From assembly GCA_977006965.1 (NCBI GenBank), contig OZ345361.1, forward strand, positions 1,736,001 to 1,800,000: 64,000 nucleotides of DNA. Direction: 5' to 3'. Positions 1-9,997 of this stretch are shown piece by piece. Position 1 is the stretch's first letter. Every line of letters starts with the position of its first letter. A model generated the notes under the pieces. The model did not search any database. It worked only from the letters and a program-made list of their open reading frames with translations, and was not told the origin of the DNA. A program made the translations under genes and the position numbers. The stretch comes from Phymatolithon calcareum (Eukaryota; Rhodophyta; Florideophyceae; Hapalidiales).

Positions 1-282
1 AGCATCCAATTGCTCCCACCATGTGCGCTTGTCATTAGACGGTGTACTGAGGGCCCAGTAAGTTGGAAAAGGATTCCCCTTAATCCAATGGAAGATAAAG
101 AAGGTAATAACAGCGTGTAAAATATTCACAATGGTCCACGCATGAAAGTCTTGTACGTGCGGCGCAAGTCCGAGAAGCAATCTAACGCTGCCGACAATCC
201 CGACGTATACCGCCCAGGCCGCAGGGGCGTTCAACCACTCCACTCCGACATCTGTCGGTTGCGAACCGTGCCCGGCCTGCAT
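1..282 (-). CDS. ORMDL-family protein, 5' part, runs off the left edge
   Basis: On the minus strand an open frame starts at ATG 282-280 and stays open for 94 codons to the window edge. ORMDL proteins are small ER membrane proteins that restrain serine palmitoyltransferase and so set sphingolipid synthesis. Seen here: a first hydrophobic helix (about residues 24-45), a second one containing WTIVNILH and FFIFHWIKGNPF, and then WWEQLD. These match in order the family landmarks (W-T-x-x-N-x-x-H, H-x-x-K-G-x-P-F, W-E-Q-x-D). The last third, including the C-terminal helices, lies outside the window. The gene is divergent from the NYN gene at 827. The identification rests on motif order and spacing that I recognise, not on a search. 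Confidence 0.8.
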   Translation of the reverse strand, partial: MQAGHGSQPTDVGVEWLNAPAAWAVYVGIVGSVRLLLGLAPHVQDFHAWTIVNILHAVITFFIFHWIKGNPFPTYWALSTPSNDKRTWWEQLDA

Positions 283-826
283 GGGGCCGCCTCCCTGCCT
301 GGGACAAATTACGTTACGACGGCCGCGCGCAACCTGTCAGCGCTGCCTGCTGCCGTCACCCCGTTCGTTCGTTTGTTCGTTCGTTCGTTCGTTCGCTCGT
401 TCGTTCGTCGACGTCTCGCGTTCGGATACTGTAGTCGTGCTCGACGGACGGCCGCGGAATCCGCTCTCTGGTCCCGCACCTGACCTGACCTGTCCCTCTG
501 GAAGGAGACGCGTGGGCGGTGCGGTGGTGGTCGACTAGTCAGTCGGGGCGCTGGAGTGAGTGAGTGAGTGAGAGAGTGAGGCAGGGGCATGAGATTGAAA
601 ACGAATGTGTTGTTTTGGAACATTTTTTCCAACTTTTGTCATATTTATCCTGTTCTGTGGCCGTGGTCAGTACAATGCAAACAAACTGAAAAAAAAACGC
701 GTCACCACCGTCGAACGCTGTCCCCTGCGCTTATATTCTATTCTATTCCACTAATTCGATGCCTGACGTAGACCGTCAACGCGGGTCGCAACCCCGCCCG
801 CCTCCGTCTATTTCTTATTCTTAGTC
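283..826. promoter_or_regulatory. divergent intergenic region between the ORMDL and NYN genes
   Basis: This 544-bp stretch must hold the promoters of both flanking genes. It contains a (TTCG)n microsatellite at about 361-407 and a (GAGT)n run at about 553-577. Open frames through it follow the simple repeats and are not credible genes. I see no clear TATA box. Confidence 0.5.
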
Positions 827-2614
827 ATGTCTCCAGGTCATGATCTCAAACCCCTGCCGTCTCATGAAAGAGTTGACGTTGCCATTGCCAGGTCAGGTTC
901 TACGTGGAAGGATGATGAACAGGTTGGTAATCCTACTTCGCAATCTCGCTCTCTGCCGCGGTGGTTGCCACGAGTTTTGCATGAAAAGTATGCTTTGTCA
1001 GGTTTGAATGCGTGTTCAGACACTATTTTCTGCTCTCTTCCATGTGTCTCGTTCAATGTAACTACACTCGAGACAGCGAGATGTAATGAGATAGCTCAGC
1101 GTATCTTTGGCACCATGTCTGAAACTTCCCGTCGCTCGCATTCTGCATCATCTCGTTTGGGTTTGAATGTGGTTTCTGTGTCAACGGAAAATGGTTTGCC
1201 AAACTTGAGGCAACTGGACCCTCCGCGAACTCCTCCGTCTGTTCGTCTTTCGTCTTCATCTTCCACACCTCATGTGCGCCCAGTGGGGATTGATATTTCA
1301 AAACAGAACCAAGAACATCCTTGTCCAGGTCCATCTCTTGCGCATCGCTTCTCATGGACCGTGCTGTGGGACATTGAGAATGTTCCAGTTCCGCAGGCCT
1401 GCAATGGTGTCCAAGTTGTACGAAAACTCTGTGCAAAGCTATCAACCATGCGAGGGCCTGACCATAATGACCCTGTGCGTCGCATCGTGGCCATTACCAA
1501 TGTCTCCACTCTTCGCGTGTCCCTTCGGAACGAATTGCAGTCGAATGGCGTCAGTTTGCAGCACGTGGAATCCAGAGGAAGGAAGGAAGCCGCAGACAAA
1601 GCTATTATTACTGAGCTTTGCATGTCCAGTTTAGACAAGGAACCTCCTGCGGGCATCGCTCTTCTATCTGGTGATCAGGACTTTGCTTATTCCCTTGCCC
1701 GTATGCGCAACATGGGTTACACTACTGTTGTCATTACCCCTCATCGAAACGCATGCTCTCCGTTCTTGACTTCCGTTCCAGATGTCGTATGGTCATTTAC
1801 GAAAGATGTACTGGGCGAAGGTACACCTCGAAAGACACCATCTCGCTCGCCTCGCCAACCAAAGCGATCGAATGTGTCATCTCCTGCGAAAGAGCAGCAA
1901 GGTCAGCGCAATGCAAACGTTGGCGCACAGGAAAATGTTCTTGCCGAAGTCCGTCTTCTTTGTGAAGAAATGAAACTTGCTCTCTCGGCGAGCAAAGCGG
2001 CAAACGCCAATCAAAGCCAGGACAATAAACCCACCAAATCCGACGCAACTGAACAGCGCACTGGACAGGATATTAATGTATCGTCTAGTCCAATTGTTTC
2101 CACCGCCGCTGCGAGCAATGCGACACCGCCACTGCGTTCATCACCTCTTGCTGAGCGTCCGGCTCGCACTGCCCGCGTTCTATCTTTCGACATTTCGACA
2201 CAAACGGAAGATGGTCCATCGGAAAATACTCGTCGTTGGTCCTTGTCAATGCGTAACTGCCGGGTAATGAGCATCTTTGTGCTCGCGTCTTTTTTAATAC
2301 TCCTTTCCGTCCACTTTTTCTTCTTCAGCCTAGTTCGGCAACTAGTGATCGAGACAAGTGCAGTGCACACTGGCATGCTACCGCAATTTTTTGCCTTCTC
2401 GCATGTCGTCAAGTTTCATATTGCAATCATGATATTGACTTTTACAGTCGTAACCCGTTTATTCTACCTTGCGATTATCCATCGAAACAATTTTGTGCAC
2501 CCGGAACGTCAACCGCATACGCGAAGTCCTGGATACCAAGGCCACAGTCCTGCACGAGGCAGACCAAGACGGAACAGACGAATCTCCACGTTGAAAAATC
2601 CAGTCAACGTGTAG
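827..2614 (+). CDS. NYN-domain (PIN-like) ribonuclease with C-terminal membrane anchor
   Basis: The product has 595 residues from ATG 827. A NYN domain of the MARF1/limkain-b1 type lies at about residues 178-330: it has WDIENVP with D182, a following ADKAIITEL stretch, and SGDQDF with D283 and D285. These are the acidic residues expected for the metal-dependent PIN-like nuclease site. The first 170 residues are Ser/Thr/Pro-rich and low in complexity. Residues about 335-470 are also low complexity. Two strongly hydrophobic segments follow (about 480-507 and 525-550), separated by a short loop, and then a basic tail. This predicts a nuclease tethered to a membrane with the catalytic domain in the cytosol; topology and substrate are inference. 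No intron is needed. The stop codon lies one base from that of the opposing HAD gene. Confidence 0.8.
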   Translation: MSPGHDLKPLPSHERVDVAIARSGSTWKDDEQVGNPTSQSRSLPRWLPRVLHEKYALSGLNACSDTIFCSLPCVSFNVTTLETARCNEIAQRIFGTMSETSRRSHSASSRLGLNVVSVSTENGLPNLRQLDPPRTPPSVRLSSSSSTPHVRPVGIDISKQNQEHPCPGPSLAHRFSWTVLWDIENVPVPQACNGVQVVRKLCAKLSTMRGPDHNDPVRRIVAITNVSTLRVSLRNELQSNGVSLQHVESRGRKEAADKAIITELCMSSLDKEPPAGIALLSGDQDFAYSLARMRNMGYTTVVITPHRNACSPFLTSVPDVVWSFTKDVLGEGTPRKTPSRSPRQPKRSNVSSPAKEQQGQRNANVGAQENVLAEVRLLCEEMKLALSASKAANANQSQDNKPTKSDATEQRTGQDINVSSSPIVSTAAASNATPPLRSSPLAERPARTARVLSFDISTQTEDGPSENTRRWSLSMRNCRVMSIFVLASFLILLSVHFFFFSLVRQLVIETSAVHTGMLPQFFAFSHVVKFHIAIMILTFTVVTRLFYLAIIHRNNFVHPERQPHTRSPGYQGHSPARGRPRRNRRISTLKNPVNV

Positions 2615-2615
2615 T

Positions 2616-3608
2616 CTAAACGCTATTCGTCTGCCGTCGTTTTGCTGTTTGTCCAGCGTTTGCCGTTTCCAAGTGGGGACTGGGGATACCCTGTCGAAGG
2701 GCAATGATTGCCCGCAGAGCAGATTCGGTACCGAGAAACCCGCGTTGATCCATGAGTGTCCAAGAACTATTTTTCTGTAACGCCTTGAGAACGTTAGGAT
2801 GAGTAACGCCTGGCAGAAATGCACGACCACACAATGCGCCCAATTCCAGATCATTATCGTCGTCGAACATGGCAACCGCTTGCTTTGACGTCCATCCGTT
2901 CAATTCGAAAACATGTCGTGCCGCATTCACCTTTCCAGAACGCTGGGGATAAATATCTGCCTTCCCAAGATTGAACGATGTCGCAAGTCCCCTACGCTGT
3001 AGCATGGGTATAACTGACTTTTCGAAATCGGCAAGAGTCTTTCCGTTGGTGATGTGCACACGAAAATTGGTGGTGTAGTTGCGAGCATCGAGATGCCAAC
3101 CATCCGCCTTCAACACTCTGTACAGCTCCCATAACGTTCCCGTGCGATGCTCAGGTGGTGGCAGTGACGGGAGAATTTCAGTGCGGTCTGCGATTGGGCC
3201 TGTGGAAGCAGCTAGGTTGTCCGTCCATGTCGGGTCGAGGATACCGCGATGCAATTTGCGTCCGCCGTTCTCAAAGAATTCAAAGTCCGCTTCAGGCAGG
3301 AGCGGTCGACGGGAGAGATATGTAGATGTTCGTGCACCTGTAATGAGCACAAAGCAAAGTCCAAGTTGACGTAGTTGTGAGATTAGATCGAGAGTAGTTT
3401 TAGAAAGATAGGATTTTCCGCCGGTCAATGAAGTGAGCACGACGCATTCCCTTTCTTCACCGGTTTGTTTGTATCGAATTTTCGCAGTTTGCTCCGCTTC
3501 GTTTTCCGATACGATATCTGCATATTCCAGAAATTCTTTCGGGTAGTGCACTAGCGTTCCGTCAATGTCGCAGAAAAGCACTTCAGGTACGGCGTTGTCA
3601 GCATTCAT
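2616..3608 (-). CDS. HAD-superfamily phosphatase (Cof/sucrose-phosphatase-like)
   Basis: I start the gene at ATG 3608, giving 330 residues; the same frame is open upstream to 3734 but has no ATG there. HAD motif I is FCDIDGT with nucleophile D14 and D16 near the N-terminus. A conserved FVLITGARTSTYLSRR stretch corresponds to motif II. A lysine-containing segment before NAARHVF and the acidic FDDDNDLELG correspond to motifs III and IV. Between them is a cap of about 150 residues, as in type IIB HAD enzymes such as Cof-like and sucrose-6-phosphate phosphatases. The substrate cannot be named; a sugar phosphate is plausible. The gene is convergent with the NYN gene, and their stop codons are separated by one base, so their 3' UTRs must overlap. 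Confidence 0.75.
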   Translation of the reverse strand: MNADNAVPEVLFCDIDGTLVHYPKEFLEYADIVSENEAEQTAKIRYKQTGEERECVVLTSLTGGKSYLSKTTLDLISQLRQLGLCFVLITGARTSTYLSRRPLLPEADFEFFENGGRKLHRGILDPTWTDNLAASTGPIADRTEILPSLPPPEHRTGTLWELYRVLKADGWHLDARNYTTNFRVHITNGKTLADFEKSVIPMLQRRGLATSFNLGKADIYPQRSGKVNAARHVFELNGWTSKQAVAMFDDDNDLELGALCGRAFLPGVTHPNVLKALQKNSSWTLMDQRGFLGTESALRAIIALRQGIPSPHLETANAGQTAKRRQTNSV

Positions 3609-4851
3609 CCTTTGATTCTTCGAGGAACATTCAGTTGTGGTTTCCCGGGCCAATACATTGGCCTTGTTTTGGATTCCTTTCCCATAGAAAATACGACTGG
3701 AACACAGTTTTGGCAATGGGTGGCTGGTAGACAAGGTTACTATAAATGTTTTCTTCCGACTACATCATCACAAGTTGTAAACATCATAATCACTGTTTCT
3801 GCCATCGAAATCTGGGGTGGATCACAGGCTGTGACGCACGACGGAACAGTCTGACCCCTAAACTGGAATAGAAATTTTACCAGCTTGCAGTCAGACACCA
3901 GATGAGAGACCACAATTGTAATGAATAAAAAATATCAAAACTCTCGTTAGTTCAACGAAGAAAATGACTGTATGTAGTGATCTCGGCACAACGTGAGACA
4001 TTTCCAGTATTTACCGATTGTACAAGGAAGCGTTCGACTCCCCACTCTGAAAATTCATTTCTCTTTGTTTTCCTGAAAGGCTGCTGTCAACTACATGCTC
4101 AGAGGTTCCAGACTTGATCAATTAAAAGTAGCTTTTTTTTCAAGCACCGTACTTACATTACTGTCATCTGTACCTCGAGCACAGGGTGCAGGATACCCGA
4201 AATCTACAGTAGTGGGAAAACAGCAGCGACAGCAGCGTTGAAGAAGATCCCGGTACTAGCGCCACCGCCTCGCGCAATAGTGCTCACAATCTCTTGGGCG
4301 CGTCGGAATTGGCCTCAATGCTGCTCTCGAGTGTGGTCATGCTGAACCTTATGCCCACGGCCATCTTGCCGCTTCAAGGTACAGCTCCCAGTTATACTCC
4401 TTCTAGTACCTGATTCGGGCTTGAATACTAGACTTGCGCGTATGAGGCGTCTCGACGTCCACAGTGTCGTCCACAACGGTCATCCAGTGGCAGGGGTCGG
4501 TTAAAATGGATTGACATTGCAATGAATTGCAATCCTCAATAGAAATCGAAGATTGGGTCATTCTGCAGCATTGCAAGTTGCATTGCGCCATCTTTGGTGA
4601 TTTCAATACCGATTGCTGAAGTGGCTACACTAATTTAGGTACCCTAACTACGTACCAGTCGTGCGCCAGCTGACCACGAATCGTCGACATCACGGCAACA
4701 GTACATGTAAGGCATACTTTCATTGATTACACTGTGCTGGCTATTTTCTTACAACGTCACTGTCGATTCCACGTGATAACAGCATATGTAAGGCAAACCC
4801 TTATCATATTGTACCTTGCTGGCTGCTCATTGCAACCTGGCAGCATAACGT
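3609..4851. other. intergenic, no gene seen
   Basis: Upstream region of the HAD gene. It has short open frames without recognisable motifs and some T-rich tracts. Nothing further can be supported. Confidence 0.4.
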
Positions 4852-4860
4852 TTCATGTTC

Positions 4861-6225
4861 GAGGAAATTCGCTGCATGGACCGAAAAAGGTGGCAAAATT
4901 CGCTAAATCGGCACCCCTTGCAATAACTACTACTCGTTATGATACACAGAGCACTCCATAGAAATAAACTTATCAAAAAAATAATATTTATTTCATGCAC
5001 AACTCTATGCTTCAGCTCCTCGTCGCAAGTAGCATCTCCGTCATCGCAGGCGGTGAGCTCAATTATCATGGACTGAGCCGCTTTGTCGATGTGTTTTCGC
5101 TTCGCCTCAACAATATTGCGGATGTTCTGCTTGGCGCATGTCTGCGAGAAGTGACCGTTGTTTCTGCACGAGGAGCCGTGACGGGACCTCATTTCGGACG
5201 GGAAGTACGGCCTCTTGCGCTTGCGGCCCAGCTTAGCGACAAGGTCACACGGAACCAAATCATCCTGTACTAGCTGGTAACCAGTGACTGCAACACGAAT
5301 GATGATACCCTCGTGTTGCTTGGCCCACGTTATCAATAGCCATGGGTCCCACACCAGATCTTGTTTCACGGGTCGAACGCGACTCGATGCTGCGCCAAGC
5401 GTCTAGAACAGTACAAAAGTGCAGCTACAACGTGGATACATGGCCGCTGGTGCTCTTCAAAGTAGCGGCAAGAGCATGTAGCGCGGTAGTCGCTGTTAAC
5501 TAGCACAGGGACTGGTGTCACTTGGCTGCTAACAACAAACTTCAGCATGTCACTTTCGATGACCTCTGGCTCAACAAGCGGCTTCTCCGCTCAGAGGAAT
5601 TTTCCTGGTGCTTCTTGTAGCAGCAAGGCGTGAGGAACTTGCCCATCGATGTGCCTTGCCAATAGACGTGTTGTGGGCGATTACGAGGTTGACAACGTCG
5701 TCAAAGTTTGCTCCAGGGCAGTCACCCACCCTTAGCACGAGCTCCATCTTCTCCATGAGTTCAGACGGTTCGGGCGAGAGCGTTGTGAGTTAGCTTAGCA
5801 GTCGAATGCGACGAGGTGCAGAGTACTTTGCGTAGCGGATTAGTAGTGTAATAATAAGGAAGCTGATTGAAGATATGGGTAGTCATTGACTAGTCAAGGA
5901 GCATGGGCAATTGGTACACTCAGTAGAACCCTGAAGAAGCCCACATGGACCCCTACTGAAGAGAATGAAGTGGCACGAGCAATTGACGTGATATTATGCA
6001 ATTCTGAATAAGATAACTGACAACTCTCGATGCTAGTATAATGCGATTAGAAACGTGCCGACTTTCCTCAAGTTGGGACACATGGTACCTTCTCAATAAG
6101 TTCTCTTAATTACGTGTAATGATAAGCAGCTGTCTAGCTGAAATCATAACGAGTAGTAGTTTTTGCAAGGGTGCCGATTTAGCGAATTTTGCCACCTTTT
6201 TCGGTCCATGCAGCGAATTTCCTCC
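4861..6225. mobile_element. internally deleted Mutator-like element (MULE) with TIRs and 9-bp TSD
   Basis: The ends are near-perfect inverted repeats of about 80 bp: the left end begins GAGGAAATTCGCTGCATGG and the right end carries the same sequence reversed up to 6225. Both ends are flanked by the 9-bp direct repeat TTCATGTTC (4852-4860 and 6226-6234), the duplication length expected for MULEs. The interior keeps only the first and last parts of a minus-strand transposase gene, so the copy is non-autonomous. The TIR is related to that of the larger MULE at 53.3-56.05 kb. Confidence 0.88.
4985..5756 (-). pseudogene. MULE transposase remnant (N-terminal start joined to SWIM and zinc knuckle)
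   Basis: The N-terminal piece (from 5756) begins MEKMELVLRVGD and matches the start of the MULE transposase at 55.8 kb. After about 37 codons it jumps to the region just before a SWIM zinc finger, with CSCRYF then PCIHVV (C-x-C...C-x-H) at about 5430-5480. A stop follows at 5366, and a Cys-rich SSCRNNGHFSQTC knuckle then reads in a shifted frame. The DDE catalytic core and FAR1-like domain are missing. Comparison with the 54-55 kb copy shows this as one large internal deletion plus later point decay. Confidence 0.75.
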
Positions 6226-6234
6226 TTCATGTTC

Positions 6235-8061
6235 TATGTGCGCTTATACCCTAGTGTGGTACTTATGCGATTACATCAGATGCAAGGGAAACCCTCAGGT
6301 TGCACCATCATGGTGCTGGCTTCTCCTTAGCAACCTCGCAGCATAATACATTATGTTCTAATGGGAGTGCTTTGTGTCTTGTAGTTGGGCTTTATAGTGC
6401 CGTGAATGTGTGGCTGTTTCTGTTGTAGTGTTTTATGCTTTACATGACCATTAAACGATATTCATCTCCCGGAATCATTGCAATTAGGATTTCTACGACT
6501 CATCCCTGTGTGAGACGCCCTCCGCATTGGGTATTGTATCTTTTTCTCCAATCGCTTGCAATGGCATTGTTCCGATCCCTGTCCAGTGGTGCTTGCGTCA
6601 TTGAAGTATGCTCCGTCAACACTGTGGTGCATTCGTAAACCAGCACCGCTGAGCTTGAGTACCACCAAAGAGACGCCGGCAAGCGTCACAGCGGAGCACT
6701 TTTGACGTCGTTGAAGTAACAGCGTTCCACAGAGTTATTCCCTAGAGCGATCGTAGTGTGCGTTGACAGATTTTTAGGGACGACCCCGCGCCGCCAAGTT
6801 GGACAGAATTCAGACATCCTGATCGATACAGGCCGCTGAAGCAGCCCGGTGCAATAGCGTCAGGACATAACAGTGCGGTTTATTCGTCGCGGTGCGACCG
6901 CCTATTGTTCACCAATGGCTGGGGTTCGAGCATGTGACATAAAGTACAGTAAGAAGTGCTAGCAGTTGCGCAATGCCAACCGTCACTTCTTTAATTGCAA
7001 GGGGTGGAGCACATGGCGCAATGTACATGAAAAGCCATAAAGCTTTGCTGACTTTCAATTACTTGATGATCCTCGGAAAGAATCAGTCACCGGGATCGGG
7101 ATGCGAGTGCATGAGAAGTTTTGCTCTTGGCCTTCTTTCTTTAATGGATATTATATGCTAACATGTTCGCGGATGGCACTGATGATTTTTTGGTACTGTA
7201 GTAGGATGTGAGTCATGATTTCCTCTGAAAGCGCACTTTAATCTGCTTTCTGTTTCGCTCTTTTCCTAACCAGGGCATGGTACAGCGGTTGTTCCAAGCA
7301 CGAACAATTCGCGGTGCTCTCCGCCGTGCTTTAGAAGCTACTCGTATGTCCCGTCATGAAAAGTGTATCATCTGTAAGATGCGACAGTGGACCTGACAGT
7401 CAGTGCAGCTCATAGACGTAGTAATTCAAAATAAAGTATTATCCGATTAAAGTTTCGGCACAGAACGCTCATAAATATCTCTAACTTACCGTGTCAATGA
7501 CAAGAGATTCTATTGGATACATACGGATACATGTCCCGTATGCTATCGTGGCTCTTATGCCAAGTCCACAGTGGACTTTTAATTTTTAAATTATTTTATA
7601 AGTTCATTTTCTTCCCCGTGTCACCTGAGCACATGGATGGACGGCCGTGGCGGGGACGCGTCCAAAACACAATCTCAGTCTGGCAAAATTTAGAAGCTTC
7701 TTGATGCTGCGCTTTTCATTGGAGATACGTTCATGATGTCTATTTTTCGTGCTGTCGTTTCCCGAGTCTATGTGTACAAAATCATGATCTGGCGGCATCG
7801 GAGTGGCCGCCTATTTTTCTGTAAGCATTTGTTGTAGTCTACATAGACTTCCCAACTTCCAAATCTTGAAGCATGTCCCAAAGAACAGCGCAGTCAACGG
7901 CTCCCGTCGTCATCCGTCCGCCACCTTCAAAAAGTACGCAATAGAAAGTTGCGACACTTCTTTGGATCCAGCTCACGCTTCTGGTCATTTTCATTCAACC
8001 GGAACGAGAAGGACAAGCGAAGTAACCAGCAAGAGCGAAGCGCGGGGAACAAGAGGACGCA
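6235..8061. other. intergenic, no gene seen
   Basis: About 1.8 kb between the MULE and the bZIP gene. Only short, motif-free open frames occur. The last few hundred bases are the presumed promoter and 5' UTR of the bZIP gene. Confidence 0.4.
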
Positions 8062-9549
8062 ATGGCGTGCTCCCCTGGCGACATGATTGATTTCGACAAA
8101 ACCGCTTCGGATCTCATGCTACAAGTTTGTCTTGACGATGATGCCAAACTCGTCACGCAGCCCGCGTCAGTTGTATGGGCACCTCAATGGGGGCTTTCCC
8201 TAAACCTTGACGGCGATCGCGACTACTCCCATATATTCCGCCTCCCAAATATGGGCGGATGGATACAGAAATGGGTGTACGCGCGTGGAGCAGAAACAGA
8301 GCTCGTCCCTGAAAATGCAATTGAAAATTCAACCGCCGAAAGTACTACCATATTCCGCGCCCTTCCCAACTTCGGTCAAGCCTTACCGGTTGTTTCGACA
8401 CATTGGTTTCTAGTTCCACTTCACTCGTTCAACGGTTTCACAGTCGGACTGGGCTACTTAGACGTCTCTTTGAACAGGCTGGATGACATGGCAATTAGGC
8501 CAGCGCCATGTGGCCGTTTTGCTATGGACGAAGGAACTGGCGAGGTCTTTGTCACATCGTGGCGACCAGAGGGAGCCATGATAGTCGGATGGACACAAAC
8601 CATTTCATCTTGCGAGCGGGTGAGAGAACTGTTTCGCTTTGAAGCTTCCGATGTCGACGGTATGCCACCCGGTCGTGTGCTTCTTCGCAATTCCTTTTAT
8701 GAACGAAGAAATTGCAGGATTTGCGGCGATGTTGTCGGGTCTACACTCAATCCCCCTTGCCATGCTCCTGCATCTCAGCGGCGAAGGCAGTATCGTAACA
8801 ACGGCGGTGCACAAGATTCCCTAATACCGCTGCAAAGTATATACAGAAGATTCCGTGGATATTTCTTCGGCAGATGCGTCAAGACTCGCTACGAGTATTC
8901 CGATAGTCGTATGACTATGTCGTCGACAACAGTCCCAGTCGTTCTTGACATCCGACATGGGATAGCCAGCGTTTCGCGCCGTTTGAGGATAAATTTGCGA
9001 CGAGGTGCCCTGTCATTTGGTACGGGCCCACGAGTATCGGCGCGAATGTTAATCGTGAACTCTAATCGTCCGGTAACTGCGAACGTTGAGAGCTCAGATG
9101 ATATGTCTGTAAATGACTATTCTGAATGCAGCGGTCGAGCAAGTCCGGGCAGATCGGATCACGCATCGCCGACGGACGACGCGAAGCGCAGGCGAAATGC
9201 GGATGGGGTTCTGGATCGCGACTCTATTCTGCATATGCGCAAGGTGAGAAATAGGGAGAGTGCGGCACGTACCAACGAAGCACGAAAACGACGGATGCGG
9301 GAAAATCGCGAGGAACTCGAGGACTTGAAGTCGAACAAAGTGCCGGCTCTTAAGCTTAGGGAGGAGCAGCTGATTTATGAAAATAAGCGACTGAAGGAAA
9401 TGTTGGCCAGACCAGGGGAAAGTGACTTTCCCCTGGCCAGACATAATGAGATACTTGATGACAGCACAATCGCACAAAGCATCATTGCTGAAAGTCCTCT
9501 TATATTGGACTTTTCGGACGAATTTTTCTTGCAAAGCAGTGGAGCTTAG
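8062..9549 (+). CDS. bZIP transcription-factor-like protein with atypical basic region
   Basis: The single exon encodes 495 residues from ATG 8062. At the C-terminus a basic region (about residues 390-412, RNRESAARTNEARKRR) leads into a short coiled coil with leucines in a heptad register (LKLREEQLIYENKRLKEML). The signature Asn is N397, but the residue eight places on, normally Arg or Lys, is Asn (N405). A proline (VPAL) breaks the early part of the zipper. A Ser/Asp-rich nuclear-type linker precedes the bZIP. Residues 1-330 form an unrecognised region that includes a CRICG...PPCH cysteine cluster near residue 220. It probably acts in the nucleus. With the altered basic region it could bind an unusual site or act only as a dimer partner; that is inference. 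Confidence 0.75.
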   Translation: MACSPGDMIDFDKTASDLMLQVCLDDDAKLVTQPASVVWAPQWGLSLNLDGDRDYSHIFRLPNMGGWIQKWVYARGAETELVPENAIENSTAESTTIFRALPNFGQALPVVSTHWFLVPLHSFNGFTVGLGYLDVSLNRLDDMAIRPAPCGRFAMDEGTGEVFVTSWRPEGAMIVGWTQTISSCERVRELFRFEASDVDGMPPGRVLLRNSFYERRNCRICGDVVGSTLNPPCHAPASQRRRQYRNNGGAQDSLIPLQSIYRRFRGYFFGRCVKTRYEYSDSRMTMSSTTVPVVLDIRHGIASVSRRLRINLRRGALSFGTGPRVSARMLIVNSNRPVTANVESSDDMSVNDYSECSGRASPGRSDHASPTDDAKRRRNADGVLDRDSILHMRKVRNRESAARTNEARKRRMRENREELEDLKSNKVPALKLREEQLIYENKRLKEMLARPGESDFPLARHNEILDDSTIAQSIIAESPLILDFSDEFFLQSSGA

Positions 9550-9997
9550 GTACGAAAGGAAAGGCGTGCTGTCTCCCTTCGTTATCATTATTTTATTTGT
9601 GTTTTCCTTATATGTAAATTGCGGACCGATGTGCTCGAGCATCGTATTGAAGTTTGTATAGATCTCTAATTCACAATCGACACAAAGCGCGCTAATCAAA
9701 GTTTTAGAGAATTGCAAGCCATCATGGTGAAAAGATCAACGGCAATTTTTGAGGTAATAGCAGGGGATAGTGAAGCCCTGGTAATAGCATGAGCTTCTGT
9801 TTTGGCGTTCTAGTTCCTAATGCAGGACGCCTCTCAGTCATTACGAATGTTGTCACGTTGTACATGATAATGGTAGAAACCAATGCGGTGCCAATGCCAT
9901 TACATGCTGGCCAAAAAGTTCAGATAGCAGCAGAGATACCAGTGACTCATGCTTTTATGAAAGCGGGGTGCGCATGTTAATTGCACTGGAGTCGACG
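9550..9997. other. convergent intergenic region
   Basis: Lies between the 3' ends of the bZIP gene and the minus-strand hypothetical gene. I see no gene. Confidence 0.4.

Noticed and set aside
309-632. Minus-strand frame with repeated TNER/SLTH peptides
   Set aside because: It is translation of the TTCG and GAGT microsatellites.
4015-4055. tRNA-like B box (GTTCGACTCC)
   Set aside because: No matching A box, acceptor stem or anticodon arm could be built around it.
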